A stretch of 64,000 nt of DNA from Ureibacillus xyleni (GCF_900217795.1 NZ_OBMQ01000001.1:239011-303010), one strand, 5' to 3'; numbered from the stretch's first letter, positions 9,003 through 18,477 are shown. Made by a program: numbers and translations. Notes: a model not told the origin generated them from the sequence alone.

Positions 9003-10093
9003 AAAAAGTGTTAGTGATTAGTAATATGTATCCTTCAAAAGAGCATCTGTCTTACGGGATTTTCGTGAAAAACCAAGTTGAGCAATTGAGAGCACAAGGA
9101 ATCGAAACAATCTTAGCAGTGAACTCCAATCCAAATACAGGTAAAGTCAATGTTCTGAAAAAATATGCAAGCTGGGCTGGTCAAGTATATTCGTTATTCC
9201 GGAAAAATAAATCGTGTATCGGCATTACCCATAGCCATTACGTTTTTCCAAGTGGGATGTTTTCCTACATTTTAAAAAAGCGATATAACATTCCGTACGT
9301 AGTGACAGCTCATGGTGGCGATATTAATAAAATGGCAAAGAAAAGTGCACGAATTAAAGGTTATACTGAAAAAATATTGCAACATGCTGACCATATTATT
9401 GCAGTAGGAGAAGAGCTTGCTTCAAACATTCAACAAGACTTCCAAATACCGCAAGAACGAATTTCGGTTATGAGTATGGGGATAGATCGCTCAGTTTTCC
9501 AAAAGCCTCTAAACAAAAGTGAACTCGCTACATCTTTAAGCATGAATACTGAACGAGTAAATTTTTTATTTGTCGGAAATATTATTCAAGAAAAAGGTGT
9601 ACAAGAATTAATCGAAGCTTTCTTAAAACTTGAAGAAAAATATCCACAAAAAGCTGTTCTATACGCAATCGGCTCAACCAAAAACATTTCTTTTTCAAAT
9701 CAAATGAAGGAGCTTGCACAACAAAGCAACAACATTCATTTTTTAGAACCAATGCCGCAAAAAAGATTAGCAAATTACTTTCAAGCTTCTGATGTGTTTG
9801 TCTTACCATCTTACATAGAAGGGCTAGGGCTAGTTGCTTTAGAGGCACTTGCATGTGGAACGCCTGTCATTGCATCAGATGTAGGAGGACTACACTATAT
9901 GCTTCAAAATGGTGCAGGGGTGCTCGTGCCACCGAAAAGTGTAGAAGCATTATATAATAAGATGGAACAGGTCATCCAACAAAATGGCCAACTTCAGGTA
10001 AATGAAGAGCAAATTCAGCAATTATTAAAACTGCATGATTCAAAGGAAATTATAGCTCGATTAACAGCGATTTACGAAAAGTATTCTGACTAG
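8999..10093 (+). CDS. GT4-family glycosyltransferase
   Basis: A 364-residue GT-B glycosyltransferase. The N-terminal acceptor domain opens with VLVISNMYPS. The C-terminal donor domain (Glycos_transf_1) has FVGNIIQEKGVQ and the family E-x7-E block in PSYIEGLGLVALEALACG at about 260-280. It overlaps csaB by ATGA and is followed closely by the flippase gene, so it probably adds a sugar to the wall polysaccharide repeat that CsaB pyruvylates. Donor and linkage cannot be told. Confidence 0.85.
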   Translation: MKKVLVISNMYPSKEHLSYGIFVKNQVEQLRAQGIETILAVNSNPNTGKVNVLKKYASWAGQVYSLFRKNKSCIGITHSHYVFPSGMFSYILKKRYNIPYVVTAHGGDINKMAKKSARIKGYTEKILQHADHIIAVGEELASNIQQDFQIPQERISVMSMGIDRSVFQKPLNKSELATSLSMNTERVNFLFVGNIIQEKGVQELIEAFLKLEEKYPQKAVLYAIGSTKNISFSNQMKELAQQSNNIHFLEPMPQKRLANYFQASDVFVLPSYIEGLGLVALEALACGTPVIASDVGGLHYMLQNGAGVLVPPKSVEALYNKMEQVIQQNGQLQVNEEQIQQLLKLHDSKEIIARLTAIYEKYSD

Positions 10094-10106
10094 GGAATGA
10101 TACATT

Positions 10107-11627
10107 TTGAAACGATTTTTAAAGATTGTCGGAGCTGTAGCAGCAATCAATGTTCTCGCGCGGATTTTTGGATTTTTGCGGGAAATTATTATCGGGACAC
10201 AGTACGGAACAACGTATATATCCGATAGTATTTTTAATGCCTATACCATTCCGAACTTTTTATACTTAGTAATTGGCGGTGCCTTTACAACCGCCTTTAT
10301 ATCAATTTACCATAAAACGAAAAGTTCGATTGAAGATTATATTAGAAGAACTTTTACGACGATTTTGGTATCAATTACGATTATAACACTAGTTTTTGTT
10401 GTATTTGGTGAAGGCATTTTACATCTCGTATTCCCTGAAGAAACAGGAAAAGAATTCGATATGTTACTAGAGCTTTATCAATGGATGATGCCATCAACAA
10501 TTATGCTCGTGTTGTCGACATGGTTAAGTGGTGTGTTAAACGTTCAAGGGAAATTCCATTTATCGAGTTTTTCAGTGCTTGTTTATAACATGTCCTTTTT
10601 AGTGATTTCAGTTGGTTTATCTTTAGTTGTCGGTCCAATTGGTTATGGGATTGGGGCATTAATAGGCGCAATTTTCATGGTTGGATTTTTACTATTCGGG
10701 GTAAGGAAATTGGAGCATGTGTCATTTAAATTATCATTTGACCGTGCAGATGACCAAAAAGAGCTTTGGAAAGTTGCCCTTCCGATCATGTTAGGTGGAG
10801 CAACGGCACAGATGTATACATTGCTTCAACGTATTTTTACGAGCCTTTTAGCAGAAGGAACGGTTTCTGCGATGAACTATGCGACAAAAGTATCTCAATT
10901 TCCACAAGCCATTTTAATGACGGCAGTTACAACGGTTATTTACCCACTTCTTAGTAAAAAAGAGTGGGAGGGGGATGAAGCATCGGTAAAGGCCCTTTAC
11001 TTAAAAGGAATGCGTATGCTGTTTTTACTGGTAATGCCCATCTCGGTTTATTTTTTCTTCCAACCAGAGACGATTGTACGAGTTGTTTTTGAATATAACG
11101 AATTTGATGCCACTTCGACAGCGATAACAGCACCACTTCTTCAAATTTTTAGTTTGACGATGTTTTTCCTTGCTGCAAACACCTATATCACACGTTTTTA
11201 TTACGCAAAGGGAAATTCCATGACTCCAGTTATATTCAGTTTAATTACCGTATTTGGTATTAATATTGCGGTGACATATGTACTAATCGAACGTTATGCA
11301 GGAGAGGCTGTTGCATGGGGGAATTTAATTAGTGCAATTATTAACTTCATCCTATTAGTTGCGTATTTACAAGGAAAATATAAGCTGAAGATTGTTAATA
11401 AAAATGTCTTGCAATTTGTAAAACTCGGGACATTGACGGTTGTGTTTGTCTTAATCAATTGGGTAATTGCAACTTTTGTGTCATTTGATAATAAATTTAT
11501 CCATATGATTGTGACATTACTATTAGCATTAATTGGATACGCTATTATCGTTTACTTATTGAAATTTGATGAGGTAAAAGGAACTATAAATAAAATTCGA
11601 GGGAAATTAGTCAAAAGTAGTAAGTGA
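10107..11627 (+). CDS. MurJ/MviN-family lipid-linked glycan flippase
   Basis: A 506-residue membrane protein with about fourteen transmembrane segments and the MurJ/MviN signature near the N-terminus (ARIFGFLREIIIGTQYG). Known members flip lipid II; here the operon with csaB suggests it may instead, or also, flip a wall-polysaccharide precursor. Start TTG lies 13 bp after the glycosyltransferase stop, with AGGGAATGA upstream. Another MurJ for lipid II may exist elsewhere in the genome, so I give no symbol. Confidence 0.82.
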   Translation: MKRFLKIVGAVAAINVLARIFGFLREIIIGTQYGTTYISDSIFNAYTIPNFLYLVIGGAFTTAFISIYHKTKSSIEDYIRRTFTTILVSITIITLVFVVFGEGILHLVFPEETGKEFDMLLELYQWMMPSTIMLVLSTWLSGVLNVQGKFHLSSFSVLVYNMSFLVISVGLSLVVGPIGYGIGALIGAIFMVGFLLFGVRKLEHVSFKLSFDRADDQKELWKVALPIMLGGATAQMYTLLQRIFTSLLAEGTVSAMNYATKVSQFPQAILMTAVTTVIYPLLSKKEWEGDEASVKALYLKGMRMLFLLVMPISVYFFFQPETIVRVVFEYNEFDATSTAITAPLLQIFSLTMFFLAANTYITRFYYAKGNSMTPVIFSLITVFGINIAVTYVLIERYAGEAVAWGNLISAIINFILLVAYLQGKYKLKIVNKNVLQFVKLGTLTVVFVLINWVIATFVSFDNKFIHMIVTLLLALIGYAIIVYLLKFDEVKGTINKIRGKLVKSSK

Positions 11628-11638
11628 TTAAATGTTAG

Positions 11639-11670
11639 AAATGCCAATTGTAATTTAGGGCTTTTCTTTT
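11639..11670 (+). terminator. Weak intrinsic terminator of the csaB operon
   Basis: Short stem AAATGCC/GGGCTTTT followed by CTTTTATTT. The stem is short and partly A-U. Confidence 0.4.
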
Positions 11671-11832
11671 ATTTAGTTAATTAATAATATAATAGTTGCG
11701 GGTTATGGCAGTTTTATGACAAAATCCTTTTAAAATAAGTATTTATAATATATAATAAAACTAGTATAAATTAAATGGAATATTCTGCATTTACCGTTAA
11801 TATTATATGCAACTGAATAGGAGAGAGTTAAA

Positions 11833-12423
11833 TTGCCAAAAGGAAGAAGAGTAAACTCTAGTGGGGAAAAAAGTAAGAAATTACTATTAGAAAAAGCAAT
11901 GGAGCTATTTTCTACTTATGGGTATCACGAAACAAAAATTAGTGATATTGTAAAATCGGCGAATCTAACTCAACCGACCTTTTACCTATACTTTCAAAGT
12001 AAAGAATCTTTATATAAAGATTTGAATGAAGAATTTCAAACGAATTTCTTTCAATTAGTTCAAGAGGATTTGGACGAAAGTACTATGGTAAACGATAGTT
12101 TGATAAGTAATATTGAGCATCTGTTAGTGAATGTATTCACGTACTTTGCTGAAAATCCATACTTAACTAAAATCGGTTTTTATGATTCTGAGGATTCGGT
12201 AGAGCTTAAGAAAAAGTTTTCCGAACAAGTATCAAAAAGTTTACATGAACAAAAACAAGCCATTTCTTCTAATGTTGAATCATTAATAGTTGCGGATTCA
12301 ATCGTTGGGGCAATCGAACGTCTAACTTTAACAGCTCTACTACCAAAATTACGTGAGCCTAAACAATTAGCGAATGATATTGTAAATATTTATTTTACGA
12401 ACCAACAAGAGCTTGTACGATAA
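11833..12423 (+). CDS. TetR/AcrR-family transcriptional regulator
   Basis: A 196-residue regulator. The TetR helix-turn-helix covers about residues 16-62 (AMELFSTYGYHETKISDIV, then TQPTFYLYFQSKESLY). The rest is a helical ligand-binding domain with no recognisable specificity. Start TTG follows ATAGGAGAGAG. It is single, with its own terminator, and faces an S41 protease gene head-on. No operator palindrome is obvious upstream, so its target is unknown. Confidence 0.88.
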   Translation: MPKGRRVNSSGEKSKKLLLEKAMELFSTYGYHETKISDIVKSANLTQPTFYLYFQSKESLYKDLNEEFQTNFFQLVQEDLDESTMVNDSLISNIEHLLVNVFTYFAENPYLTKIGFYDSEDSVELKKKFSEQVSKSLHEQKQAISSNVESLIVADSIVGAIERLTLTALLPKLREPKQLANDIVNIYFTNQQELVR

Positions 12424-12462
12424 TTTACATAGAATAGTTCATCAACGTTCTTAAAATGATTA

Positions 12463-12503
12463 ATGGGCACCTCAAGAGAAATCTATGAGATGCCCATTTT
12501 TTT
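12463..12503 (+). terminator. Intrinsic terminator of the TetR gene
   Basis: Stem ATGGGCACCTCA/TGAGATGCCCAT followed by TTTTTTT; the T-run also holds the stop of the convergent protease gene. The minus-strand side has a poorer T-run. Confidence 0.8.
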
Positions 12504-13872
12504 ATGATTCTTTTACGGTTATGTGTAAATATTGACCTGATTTTAATGCTTTTCCGTTAGATGCTTGAATTGTTGGATGAGCAATTAGCATATATTGATA
12601 TCCAGCTTTTAACGGCTTAACCGGTTTTACTATTACTTGATTATTGTTAATTTCTAAATTTACTTCAACTTTACTACCACTAAGTTCTACTAGTTCGATT
12701 GCGTTTGTATCAAGCGAATTCTTCACAGGTTGATTAAACGAAATTTTAAACGTTTTAGAGGTAGGGACATTTAATAATGCTTTACCTTCTTTATAGTTTG
12801 ATAATTTTTTTGCAACACTGTCGTAATGAGCTTTGAAAATAGGGTCTGTCGTCGTCACAATATGGGGTTTTAATCCAACATTTTTGACAACCGTACCTTT
12901 TGGACCAAAAAATTCAGCCATTGTAAGTTTTAAATAACTTCCATCTGATAAAGGATATAAAGATTGCATCGTACCCTTACCGTAAGTAGTCTCACCATAA
13001 ACGATTGCTGCATTTTGATCGAGTAATGCTGCAGCCGTCATTTCTGAAGCACTTGCACTAAATCGATTCACCAGTAACCGTGTATCTTTTGGGAATTTAA
13101 CACTTTGCGAAATAGAAGGTTCTAAATAAGTATTAGTTGATTCCTTCAATTTGTACGCATAAGGAGCATTTGGGAACATTCCAATTAGTTTTTCAGCAGT
13201 AGATACATAGCCGCCACCATTGTTTTGCAAATCAAGGATAAATGAAGTGGCACCTTGTGTTTTTAATTTTGTATAAGCGTTTTTCACTAAAGTGGTTCCA
13301 TTATCTGAAAATGAGCTTAATGCAATATAGCCTACATTGCCATATAGTAATTCGCTTGTAACATTAGGCAGCGAAAATGGGAGTCTTGTTATCTTTTTAG
13401 TGGTAGTAGATCCGTCTTCCTTTAAAAACTTTATTTCAACGGTTGTATTAGCTTCACCTAAAATAAGTGCTTGTGTTTGTTCTATACTTAAATCAGCGGT
13501 AGATTGGCCATTAACAGCGATAATAATATCACCAGGAACAACTCCTGCTTTACTCGCACTTCCACCTTCAATGACATCGACTATTAAAATACCTTTCTCG
13601 TGCTTTTCAATTACAACCCCAATACCTACAGTTGTCATTTCAATTGAGTTAGTAAATGCATCAAACTCCTCTTTTGTGAAGTAAGCAGAATAGGGGTCTA
13701 ACATTTCAATCATTTCATCGATTGTGGTTGCGCGGTTTAGATCTCCTTTGATTTCGCCCACATAATCGTTCTGGATAATGCTTTTTACCTCATCAAACAT
13801 TGCAGCGTGTGATTGTGTAGGGAGAATGAAAAGTAAAAGTAATCCTAACCATATTGGTATCATTTTTTTCAT
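12502..13872 (-). CDS. Secreted S41 C-terminal processing protease (CtpA/CtpB-like)
   Basis: A 456-residue secreted serine protease. Residues 1-23 are a signal peptide. A PDZ domain lies at about 75-160 (GIGVVIEKHEKGILIVDVIEGG). The S41 catalytic domain follows, with nucleophile Ser276 in SASASE and general base Lys299 in YGKG, the family's Ser-Lys pair. The last 80 residues are an Ig-like extension. Ribosome site GAGGAG precedes the ATG. Relatives act in sporulation or on membrane-anchored substrates; this copy has no membrane anchor beyond the signal peptide. It is transcribed alone; the target is unknown. Confidence 0.88.
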   Translation of the reverse strand: MKKMIPIWLGLLLLFILPTQSHAAMFDEVKSIIQNDYVGEIKGDLNRATTIDEMIEMLDPYSAYFTKEEFDAFTNSIEMTTVGIGVVIEKHEKGILIVDVIEGGSASKAGVVPGDIIIAVNGQSTADLSIEQTQALILGEANTTVEIKFLKEDGSTTTKKITRLPFSLPNVTSELLYGNVGYIALSSFSDNGTTLVKNAYTKLKTQGATSFILDLQNNGGGYVSTAEKLIGMFPNAPYAYKLKESTNTYLEPSISQSVKFPKDTRLLVNRFSASASEMTAAALLDQNAAIVYGETTYGKGTMQSLYPLSDGSYLKLTMAEFFGPKGTVVKNVGLKPHIVTTTDPIFKAHYDSVAKKLSNYKEGKALLNVPTSKTFKISFNQPVKNSLDTNAIELVELSGSKVEVNLEINNNQVIVKPVKPLKAGYQYMLIAHPTIQASNGKALKSGQYLHITVKES

Positions 13873-13962
13873 AGTAAAACTCCTCTTAATATGACTATCT
13901 TTATTATATATCTTCTAGATTAATAGTGGAAAACAATAAATATTTACAAGTTTTCGACAATA

Positions 13963-14901
13963 TTATTGCAATGACTCTTGTAATTGTGTTCGAATGGTTT
14001 GAAGTTCTTTTTCTGAGGGGAAATAGTACCATACATCATTTTCAATCCGTCCATCACCTTCTTGAAAGTTTAGTTGTTCGATATTTTTTAGTGCAGGTTT
14101 ATAAGACTTTATGAAAGTTTTCATATCATCATAGGTTATATTTGTTTCGACATTTGCACGAATCGTTTCTAATACAGATGGAACTTGCCAGATGATGTTG
14201 AGTGAGGATAGTTTATTTAATAAGCTTTCCACTACAAGCCTTTGACGAATTTGCCTTCCAAAGTCACCAAGAGGATCATCGTAACGCATGCGAACATAAT
14301 CTAATGTTTCCTCCCCAGACAATTCGAGTGTTCCTTTAGGGAAATCGAATAAATCTGTAGAAAAGGCAATTTCATTTTCAACTTTTACTCCGTTTAATGT
14401 ATCGATTAAATCAACAAAACCTTCCATATTAATGGAAACGACATAATCTATTGGAAGTTGCAATAAATTTTCAACGGTTGCATGAGTCATCTGAACGCCA
14501 CCAAATGCGTAGGAATGGTTGATTTTATCATATATATTAAGTCCCACTATTTCAGTATAGGTATCTCGGGGAATACTTAACATATTGATAGTTTCGGAAT
14601 CGGGGTTCACTGTTAAAACAAGGATTGTATCAGCTCGTCCAGGTGTATCTTTTAATTGATCAATTCCGAGTAAAAGCAATGTAACGGGTTTTAAGTTGCT
14701 TTTTGGTTCTGAGATAGGTTGAGGGGTTTTTGTAGGAATGGTTATCTCAGTTGTTGTATTTTCTATTTTTAAAGGTGAATGGATGGCTTTCATTGTAGAT
14801 TTTACATTTAGGAAAAGGTAAGTTCCGTAGCTAACTATTAATAGAAGGAAAATTGCAATACTAATCAAAAGTATTTTTTTCATAGTGAGCCATTTTGGCA
14901 A
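13963..14901 (-). CDS. LytR-CpsA-Psr (LCP) family glycopolymer transferase
   Basis: A 312-residue membrane-anchored LCP protein. Such enzymes move lipid-linked teichoic acid or polysaccharide onto peptidoglycan. One N-terminal transmembrane segment (about 9-28) is followed by the extracellular LCP domain, with the conserved arginine/aspartate stretches SIPRDTY and DYVRMRYDDPLGDFGRQIRQR. Start TTG at 14901 is supported by AGGAGGAGA with a 6-base gap; the ATG six codons later lacks a ribosome site. A second LCP gene lies at 27182. Together with csaB and tagO it probably attaches wall polysaccharide. Confidence 0.9.
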   Translation of the reverse strand: MPKWLTMKKILLISIAIFLLLIVSYGTYLFLNVKSTMKAIHSPLKIENTTTEITIPTKTPQPISEPKSNLKPVTLLLLGIDQLKDTPGRADTILVLTVNPDSETINMLSIPRDTYTEIVGLNIYDKINHSYAFGGVQMTHATVENLLQLPIDYVVSINMEGFVDLIDTLNGVKVENEIAFSTDLFDFPKGTLELSGEETLDYVRMRYDDPLGDFGRQIRQRLVVESLLNKLSSLNIIWQVPSVLETIRANVETNITYDDMKTFIKSYKPALKNIEQLNFQEGDGRIENDVWYYFPSEKELQTIRTQLQESLQ

Positions 14902-14980
14902 AAAAATCTCCTCCTATTACATAGTATGCAATGGGAGGAGGGAATAGTACTAATTTGTGGGTGAAGGATGGGTGACTTTT

Positions 14981-15115
14981 CTCCGCATTTCGGATTGTCT
15001 AGCTTCGCGCGTTAGCCGTTCGGAAACTTCGACTACCTCCTACGCGTGTAAACACGCTTGTCGGAAGTCTCCAGTTTCTGTCACGGCTGAACGAACGCGC
15101 TCCGCATTTCGAATT
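14981..15115. repeat. GC-rich long imperfect palindrome with direct-repeat ends
   Basis: CTCCGCATTTCGRATT occurs at 14981-14996 and again at 15100-15115. Between them lies a long imperfect palindrome: GCGCGTTAGCCGT (15007-15019) pairs with ACGGCTGAACGAACGCGC (15083-15100), and the tip GCGTGT-AA-ACACGC (15044-15057) is perfect. Base composition is clearly richer in G+C than the flanks. The TCTAGCTTCGCGCGTTAGCC opening resembles intergenic palindromes I know from many Bacillaceae genomes. The right copy runs into the brnQ stop codon. It may double as a terminator. Confidence 0.7.
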
Positions 15116-16433
15116 AAGCTCTGCGTGTATTTTTTGTCGTTAGATGAATAATCCAACCGATAGCTAGTCCAACAATTGCTGGAATTAGCCAACCAATATT
15201 TTGGTCGTACAGCGGTAATGCAGATAATATGTTTTCATACCAACTAATTTCGATCCCAGCAGTTTTAATACCGTCATATAAACTTACAAGTGCTGTTGCA
15301 AGTAACGATAAACTGTAAACAATCGGTCTGCGGTCAAATAATTGGTCGAACAGTACTAAGAACATTAAAACAATCGCAATTGGATAGATAAACATTAACA
15401 CTGGTAATGTAATTGAGATTAATTTTGATAATCCGAAGTTCGAAATGACTAAACTAAATAACGTAAAGACAATAGCTAACGTTTTATAAGAAAGACTTGG
15501 GAACAACTTGTTGAAGTACGTTGCGTTTGCTGAAACTAGTCCAACAGCTGTCGTAATACAAGCCAAAATAATAACAAGGGATAAAATAATATTTCCTGCA
15601 CTACCAAAAAGTACTCGTGCAGATTCGGCAATAATACTTGCTCCGTCACCTAAATAACCGATTTTTTCTGTACTCGTAGCCCCGATATATTCTAATGAAA
15701 TATATACAAAAGCTAGCCCGATTGCTGCCACAATCCCAGAGAAAATTGTAATTGTAACTTGTTTTGAGCGATCCACAATGCCTTTTGCTTGTAAAGATTG
15801 AACGATAACGATACCAAATACTAAAGAAGCTAATACGTCCATTGTAAGGTAGCCTTGTACAAAACTTTCAGAAAAGGCGTTTGTTACATATACTCCTTGA
15901 GCTTCACCAAACCCACCCATTGGAGTAATAAATGCTTTAACAGCGAGTAAAGCGATAACAATTAATAGAGCAGGAGTTAATACTTTCCCGATACGGTCTA
16001 CTAATTTTGTTGGGTTTAAAGATAAGTAAAGCACTATGGCAAAGAATATTACTGAAGCAATAAATAATGGAACCCAACTTGATCTTGTGGATTCAGATAA
16101 AAAAGGTGCGATACCGATTTCATATGTTACTGCACCAGTTCTAGGTATTGCAAAAAGTGGACCTATTGATAAATAGATAACTGCTGTGAAAATGGCACTG
16201 AACATTGGGTGGATTCGATTTGCCACCACTTGTAAATCTCCACCATTTTTCGCAACTGCAATTATTCCAATTAACGGTAAACCGACACCAGTAATCAAAA
16301 AGCCGATAATTGAAGGAAGAAATTCTGTACCGGCATTTTGACCTAGTTCAGGTGGGAAAATAATATTACCAGCACCAAGGAATAATGCAAATAGCATAAA
16401 CCCTATTGCTAGGTTCTCTTTAATAAACTTCAT
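15114..16433 (-). CDS. brnQ: Branched-chain amino acid transport carrier BrnQ
   Basis: A 439-residue LIVCS-family carrier with about twelve transmembrane segments, predicted to take up leucine, isoleucine and valine with Na+ or H+. The N-terminal FALFLGAGNIIFPPELG is the family signature. AGAAAGGATT precedes the ATG. I saw no T-box or obvious leader structure in the 250 bp upstream. The gene ends inside the right copy of a direct repeat that flanks a GC-rich palindrome, so its last codons may have been altered by that insertion. Confidence 0.92.
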   Translation of the reverse strand: MKFIKENLAIGFMLFALFLGAGNIIFPPELGQNAGTEFLPSIIGFLITGVGLPLIGIIAVAKNGGDLQVVANRIHPMFSAIFTAVIYLSIGPLFAIPRTGAVTYEIGIAPFLSESTRSSWVPLFIASVIFFAIVLYLSLNPTKLVDRIGKVLTPALLIVIALLAVKAFITPMGGFGEAQGVYVTNAFSESFVQGYLTMDVLASLVFGIVIVQSLQAKGIVDRSKQVTITIFSGIVAAIGLAFVYISLEYIGATSTEKIGYLGDGASIIAESARVLFGSAGNIILSLVIILACITTAVGLVSANATYFNKLFPSLSYKTLAIVFTLFSLVISNFGLSKLISITLPVLMFIYPIAIVLMFLVLFDQLFDRRPIVYSLSLLATALVSLYDGIKTAGIEISWYENILSALPLYDQNIGWLIPAIVGLAIGWIIHLTTKNTRRA

Positions 16434-16684
16434 AAAACCTAATCCTTTCTAATTTGAAAAGCGAAAACTTTCAAAAAATAATAATTATTTGTGTTCACAC
16501 AAGGTTGAATTGTATCACAGAATGAACAAGAATCAAATAGTATATTCATATTCTTTACTAACATATGTCGAAATATTGATAAATTCGTAAAAATTTTTAG
16601 TTAAACAATGGATTGTATAACGTCGAAAAATTAAATAAGATGGTAATATAGGAAAATTCCTCTTTGAAAGGGTGACTACATCAA

Positions 16685-17614
16685 ATGAGCTACAACAAAA
16701 AATTACTTTTATTTACTTCTACTATGATAGCAATGTCTATTGTCGCACCCCAGATTGCCGATGCCTCTACATATGTAGTCAGTAAAGGTGATACATTAAC
16801 AAAAATTGCAAAAACTAGTAACACCACAATCCAACAGTTAAAAGATTGGAATAAACTAAAAAATGACAAAATCTTTGTTGGTCAAAAGCTAGTTGTTGAA
16901 GCCAGTAAGACGAGCAAGCCGGTTGCAAGCACAATAACGGTTGCTAAAGAAATTGATAACTCTACCTATAAAGTAGAAAAAGGCGATACGTTATCAAAAA
17001 TCTCTAAAAAGTTTAGCGTGACTATTTCAGATTTACAAAAATGGAACAAGCTACAATCCGATAAAATTTTTGTTGGACAAGTATTGAAATTAGATCAAGC
17101 TGCACAAATAACGAATATAGGCGAACCCGTTGCAGAATTCCAGAATGAAGTAGTCGCAGCAACAGACCAACAAATTACCAATCAACTATTAAAAGAAGTA
17201 CCAATTGGACAAACTCCATCAACTGAAGTTCATACACTATATAATAAGGTAATAGAGTTGGCCAATTCTTTTATCGGAACTCCTTATGTTTATGGTGGAA
17301 ATACTCCAGAAGGCTTTGATTGTAGTGGATTTGTACGCTATGTTTATTCAAATGCAGGAATTGATATCATTCGAAAAAGCAGCATGGATTACTTTATAAA
17401 TGACACAACAGTTGTAGAGACAGCAGTTCCGGGGGATTTAGTGTTCTTCAAAGACACATATATTGCGGGAATCTCTCACATGGGAATTTATTTAGGAGAC
17501 GGCATATTTATACATGCAGGCAGTGATGGCGTTGAATTGTCGAAATTAGAATATGAATATTGGAAATCACGGTTTGTCACATTTAAACGATTTAACCAGT
17601 TAGTTTCCAAATAG
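16685..17614 (+). CDS. Secreted LysM - NlpC/P60 peptidoglycan endopeptidase
   Basis: A 309-residue secreted hydrolase of the LytE/LytF/CwlS type. A signal peptide (about 1-28) is followed by two LysM domains (29-72 and 94-137) that bind peptidoglycan, then a linker and an NlpC/P60 domain (about 185-305) predicted to cut the D-Glu-mDAP bond of the stem peptide. Catalytic Cys213 is in FDCSGF and His265 in ISHMGIYLGDG. GAAAGGGTG precedes the ATG. It has its own terminator. A second, LysM-less NlpC/P60 gene follows, so the pair probably arose by duplication of the catalytic domain. Confidence 0.92.
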   Translation: MSYNKKLLLFTSTMIAMSIVAPQIADASTYVVSKGDTLTKIAKTSNTTIQQLKDWNKLKNDKIFVGQKLVVEASKTSKPVASTITVAKEIDNSTYKVEKGDTLSKISKKFSVTISDLQKWNKLQSDKIFVGQVLKLDQAAQITNIGEPVAEFQNEVVAATDQQITNQLLKEVPIGQTPSTEVHTLYNKVIELANSFIGTPYVYGGNTPEGFDCSGFVRYVYSNAGIDIIRKSSMDYFINDTTVVETAVPGDLVFFKDTYIAGISHMGIYLGDGIFIHAGSDGVELSKLEYEYWKSRFVTFKRFNQLVSK

Positions 17615-17628
17615 TTACAATAGTCCTG

Positions 17629-17656
17629 CCACCTCTTTCAAATTGAGGTGGTTTTT
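17629..17656 (+). terminator. Intrinsic terminator of the LysM-NlpC/P60 gene
   Basis: Stem CCACCTC/GAGGTGG followed by TTTTT. Confidence 0.9.
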
Positions 17657-17963
17657 ATATGAATCTATCTAAGATATACGATTTAAGCACTAAAAAGGTT
17701 TCATCATTCTATTACAAATGTTACAAAATGTCGGATAAATACTTAACAAATTTTAAGTTAATAGGTTTATTTAATGTAAAATAATGAGTTGCGGTTCGCG
17801 GAAATACTTGGTATAACTGGGTTTCCATCTATTTCTTTAAGTGCGAAATTTATCAAACTATGTAACTTCTTTGTTATAAAACTGTAATGTTACAGGGCGG
17901 AATCTCGTGTTACTCTTAATACAGATAATTTTACAGAATATTTACGCAAAGTTGGAGGGGCAC
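17657..17963 (+). promoter_or_regulatory. Long leader with a WalR-like box
   Basis: About 300 bp without a gene. At 17861-17877 TGTAAC-TTCTT-TGTTAT matches the WalR (YycF) consensus TGTWAH-N5-TGTWAH at every position. At 17882-17895 CTGTAATGTTACAG is a perfect 14-bp palindrome. WalR controls NlpC/P60 and other wall hydrolases in relatives, which fits the gene that follows. I could not place a convincing -35/-10 pair. Confidence 0.5.
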
Positions 17964-18470
17964 ATGAGATATAGCAAGCGAATTCGACAATTCATTCTAG
18001 CATCTGTAGCAGGACTAGCATTATACTTTTCACCAATCGTAGCTGAAGAATCTTTAGCGGCAGAAAAAGAAGATATCACAGCAGTTGAATTAAAAGAATC
18101 AGCGAAACAATATTTAGGTGTTCCTTATCGATATGGTGGTACATCAGAAAACGGTTTCGATTGTTCAGGATTTGTATTAACAGTTTACAAAGAGTTAGGT
18201 ATCAAATTACCAAGAACGTCATCTTCTATGTTCTCAGTAGGTGAAAAAGTAAGTAAAGATGAATTACAACCAGGTGATCTAGTATTCTTTAACACTTCTG
18301 GTAGCGGCATTTCACATGTAGGAATTTACTACGGTGACGGCAAGTTCATCCACTCACAAACAGGTAAAGGTGTAAGTATTACAGAACTAGATGATAAATG
18401 GTACTGGGGCGACCGTTATGTAGGCGCAAAACGCGTTGCAAAAGTACAATTAGTAGCTAAAGCTGACTAA
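17964..18470 (+). CDS. Secreted NlpC/P60 peptidoglycan endopeptidase
   Basis: A 168-residue secreted hydrolase made of a signal peptide (about 1-33) and one NlpC/P60 domain. Cys67 is in FDCSGF and His118 in ISHVGIYYGDG. It has no binding domain, so it probably acts near its export site or with a partner. The frame is open 19 codons further upstream, but only ATG 17964 has a ribosome site (GGAGGGG, 4 bp away) and it starts directly at a normal signal peptide. A WalR-like box lies about 90 bp upstream. Confidence 0.92.
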   Translation: MRYSKRIRQFILASVAGLALYFSPIVAEESLAAEKEDITAVELKESAKQYLGVPYRYGGTSENGFDCSGFVLTVYKELGIKLPRTSSSMFSVGEKVSKDELQPGDLVFFNTSGSGISHVGIYYGDGKFIHSQTGKGVSITELDDKWYWGDRYVGAKRVAKVQLVAKAD

Positions 18471-18477
18471 TTAATTG

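Noticed and set aside
16434-16684. A T-box leader before brnQ
   Set aside because: No T-box sequence, specifier stem or antiterminator is visible in the upstream region.
17657-17963. A c-di-AMP (ydaO-type) riboswitch before the NlpC/P60 gene
   Set aside because: Such leaders are common before wall hydrolases, but I could not find the conserved ydaO core sequence here.
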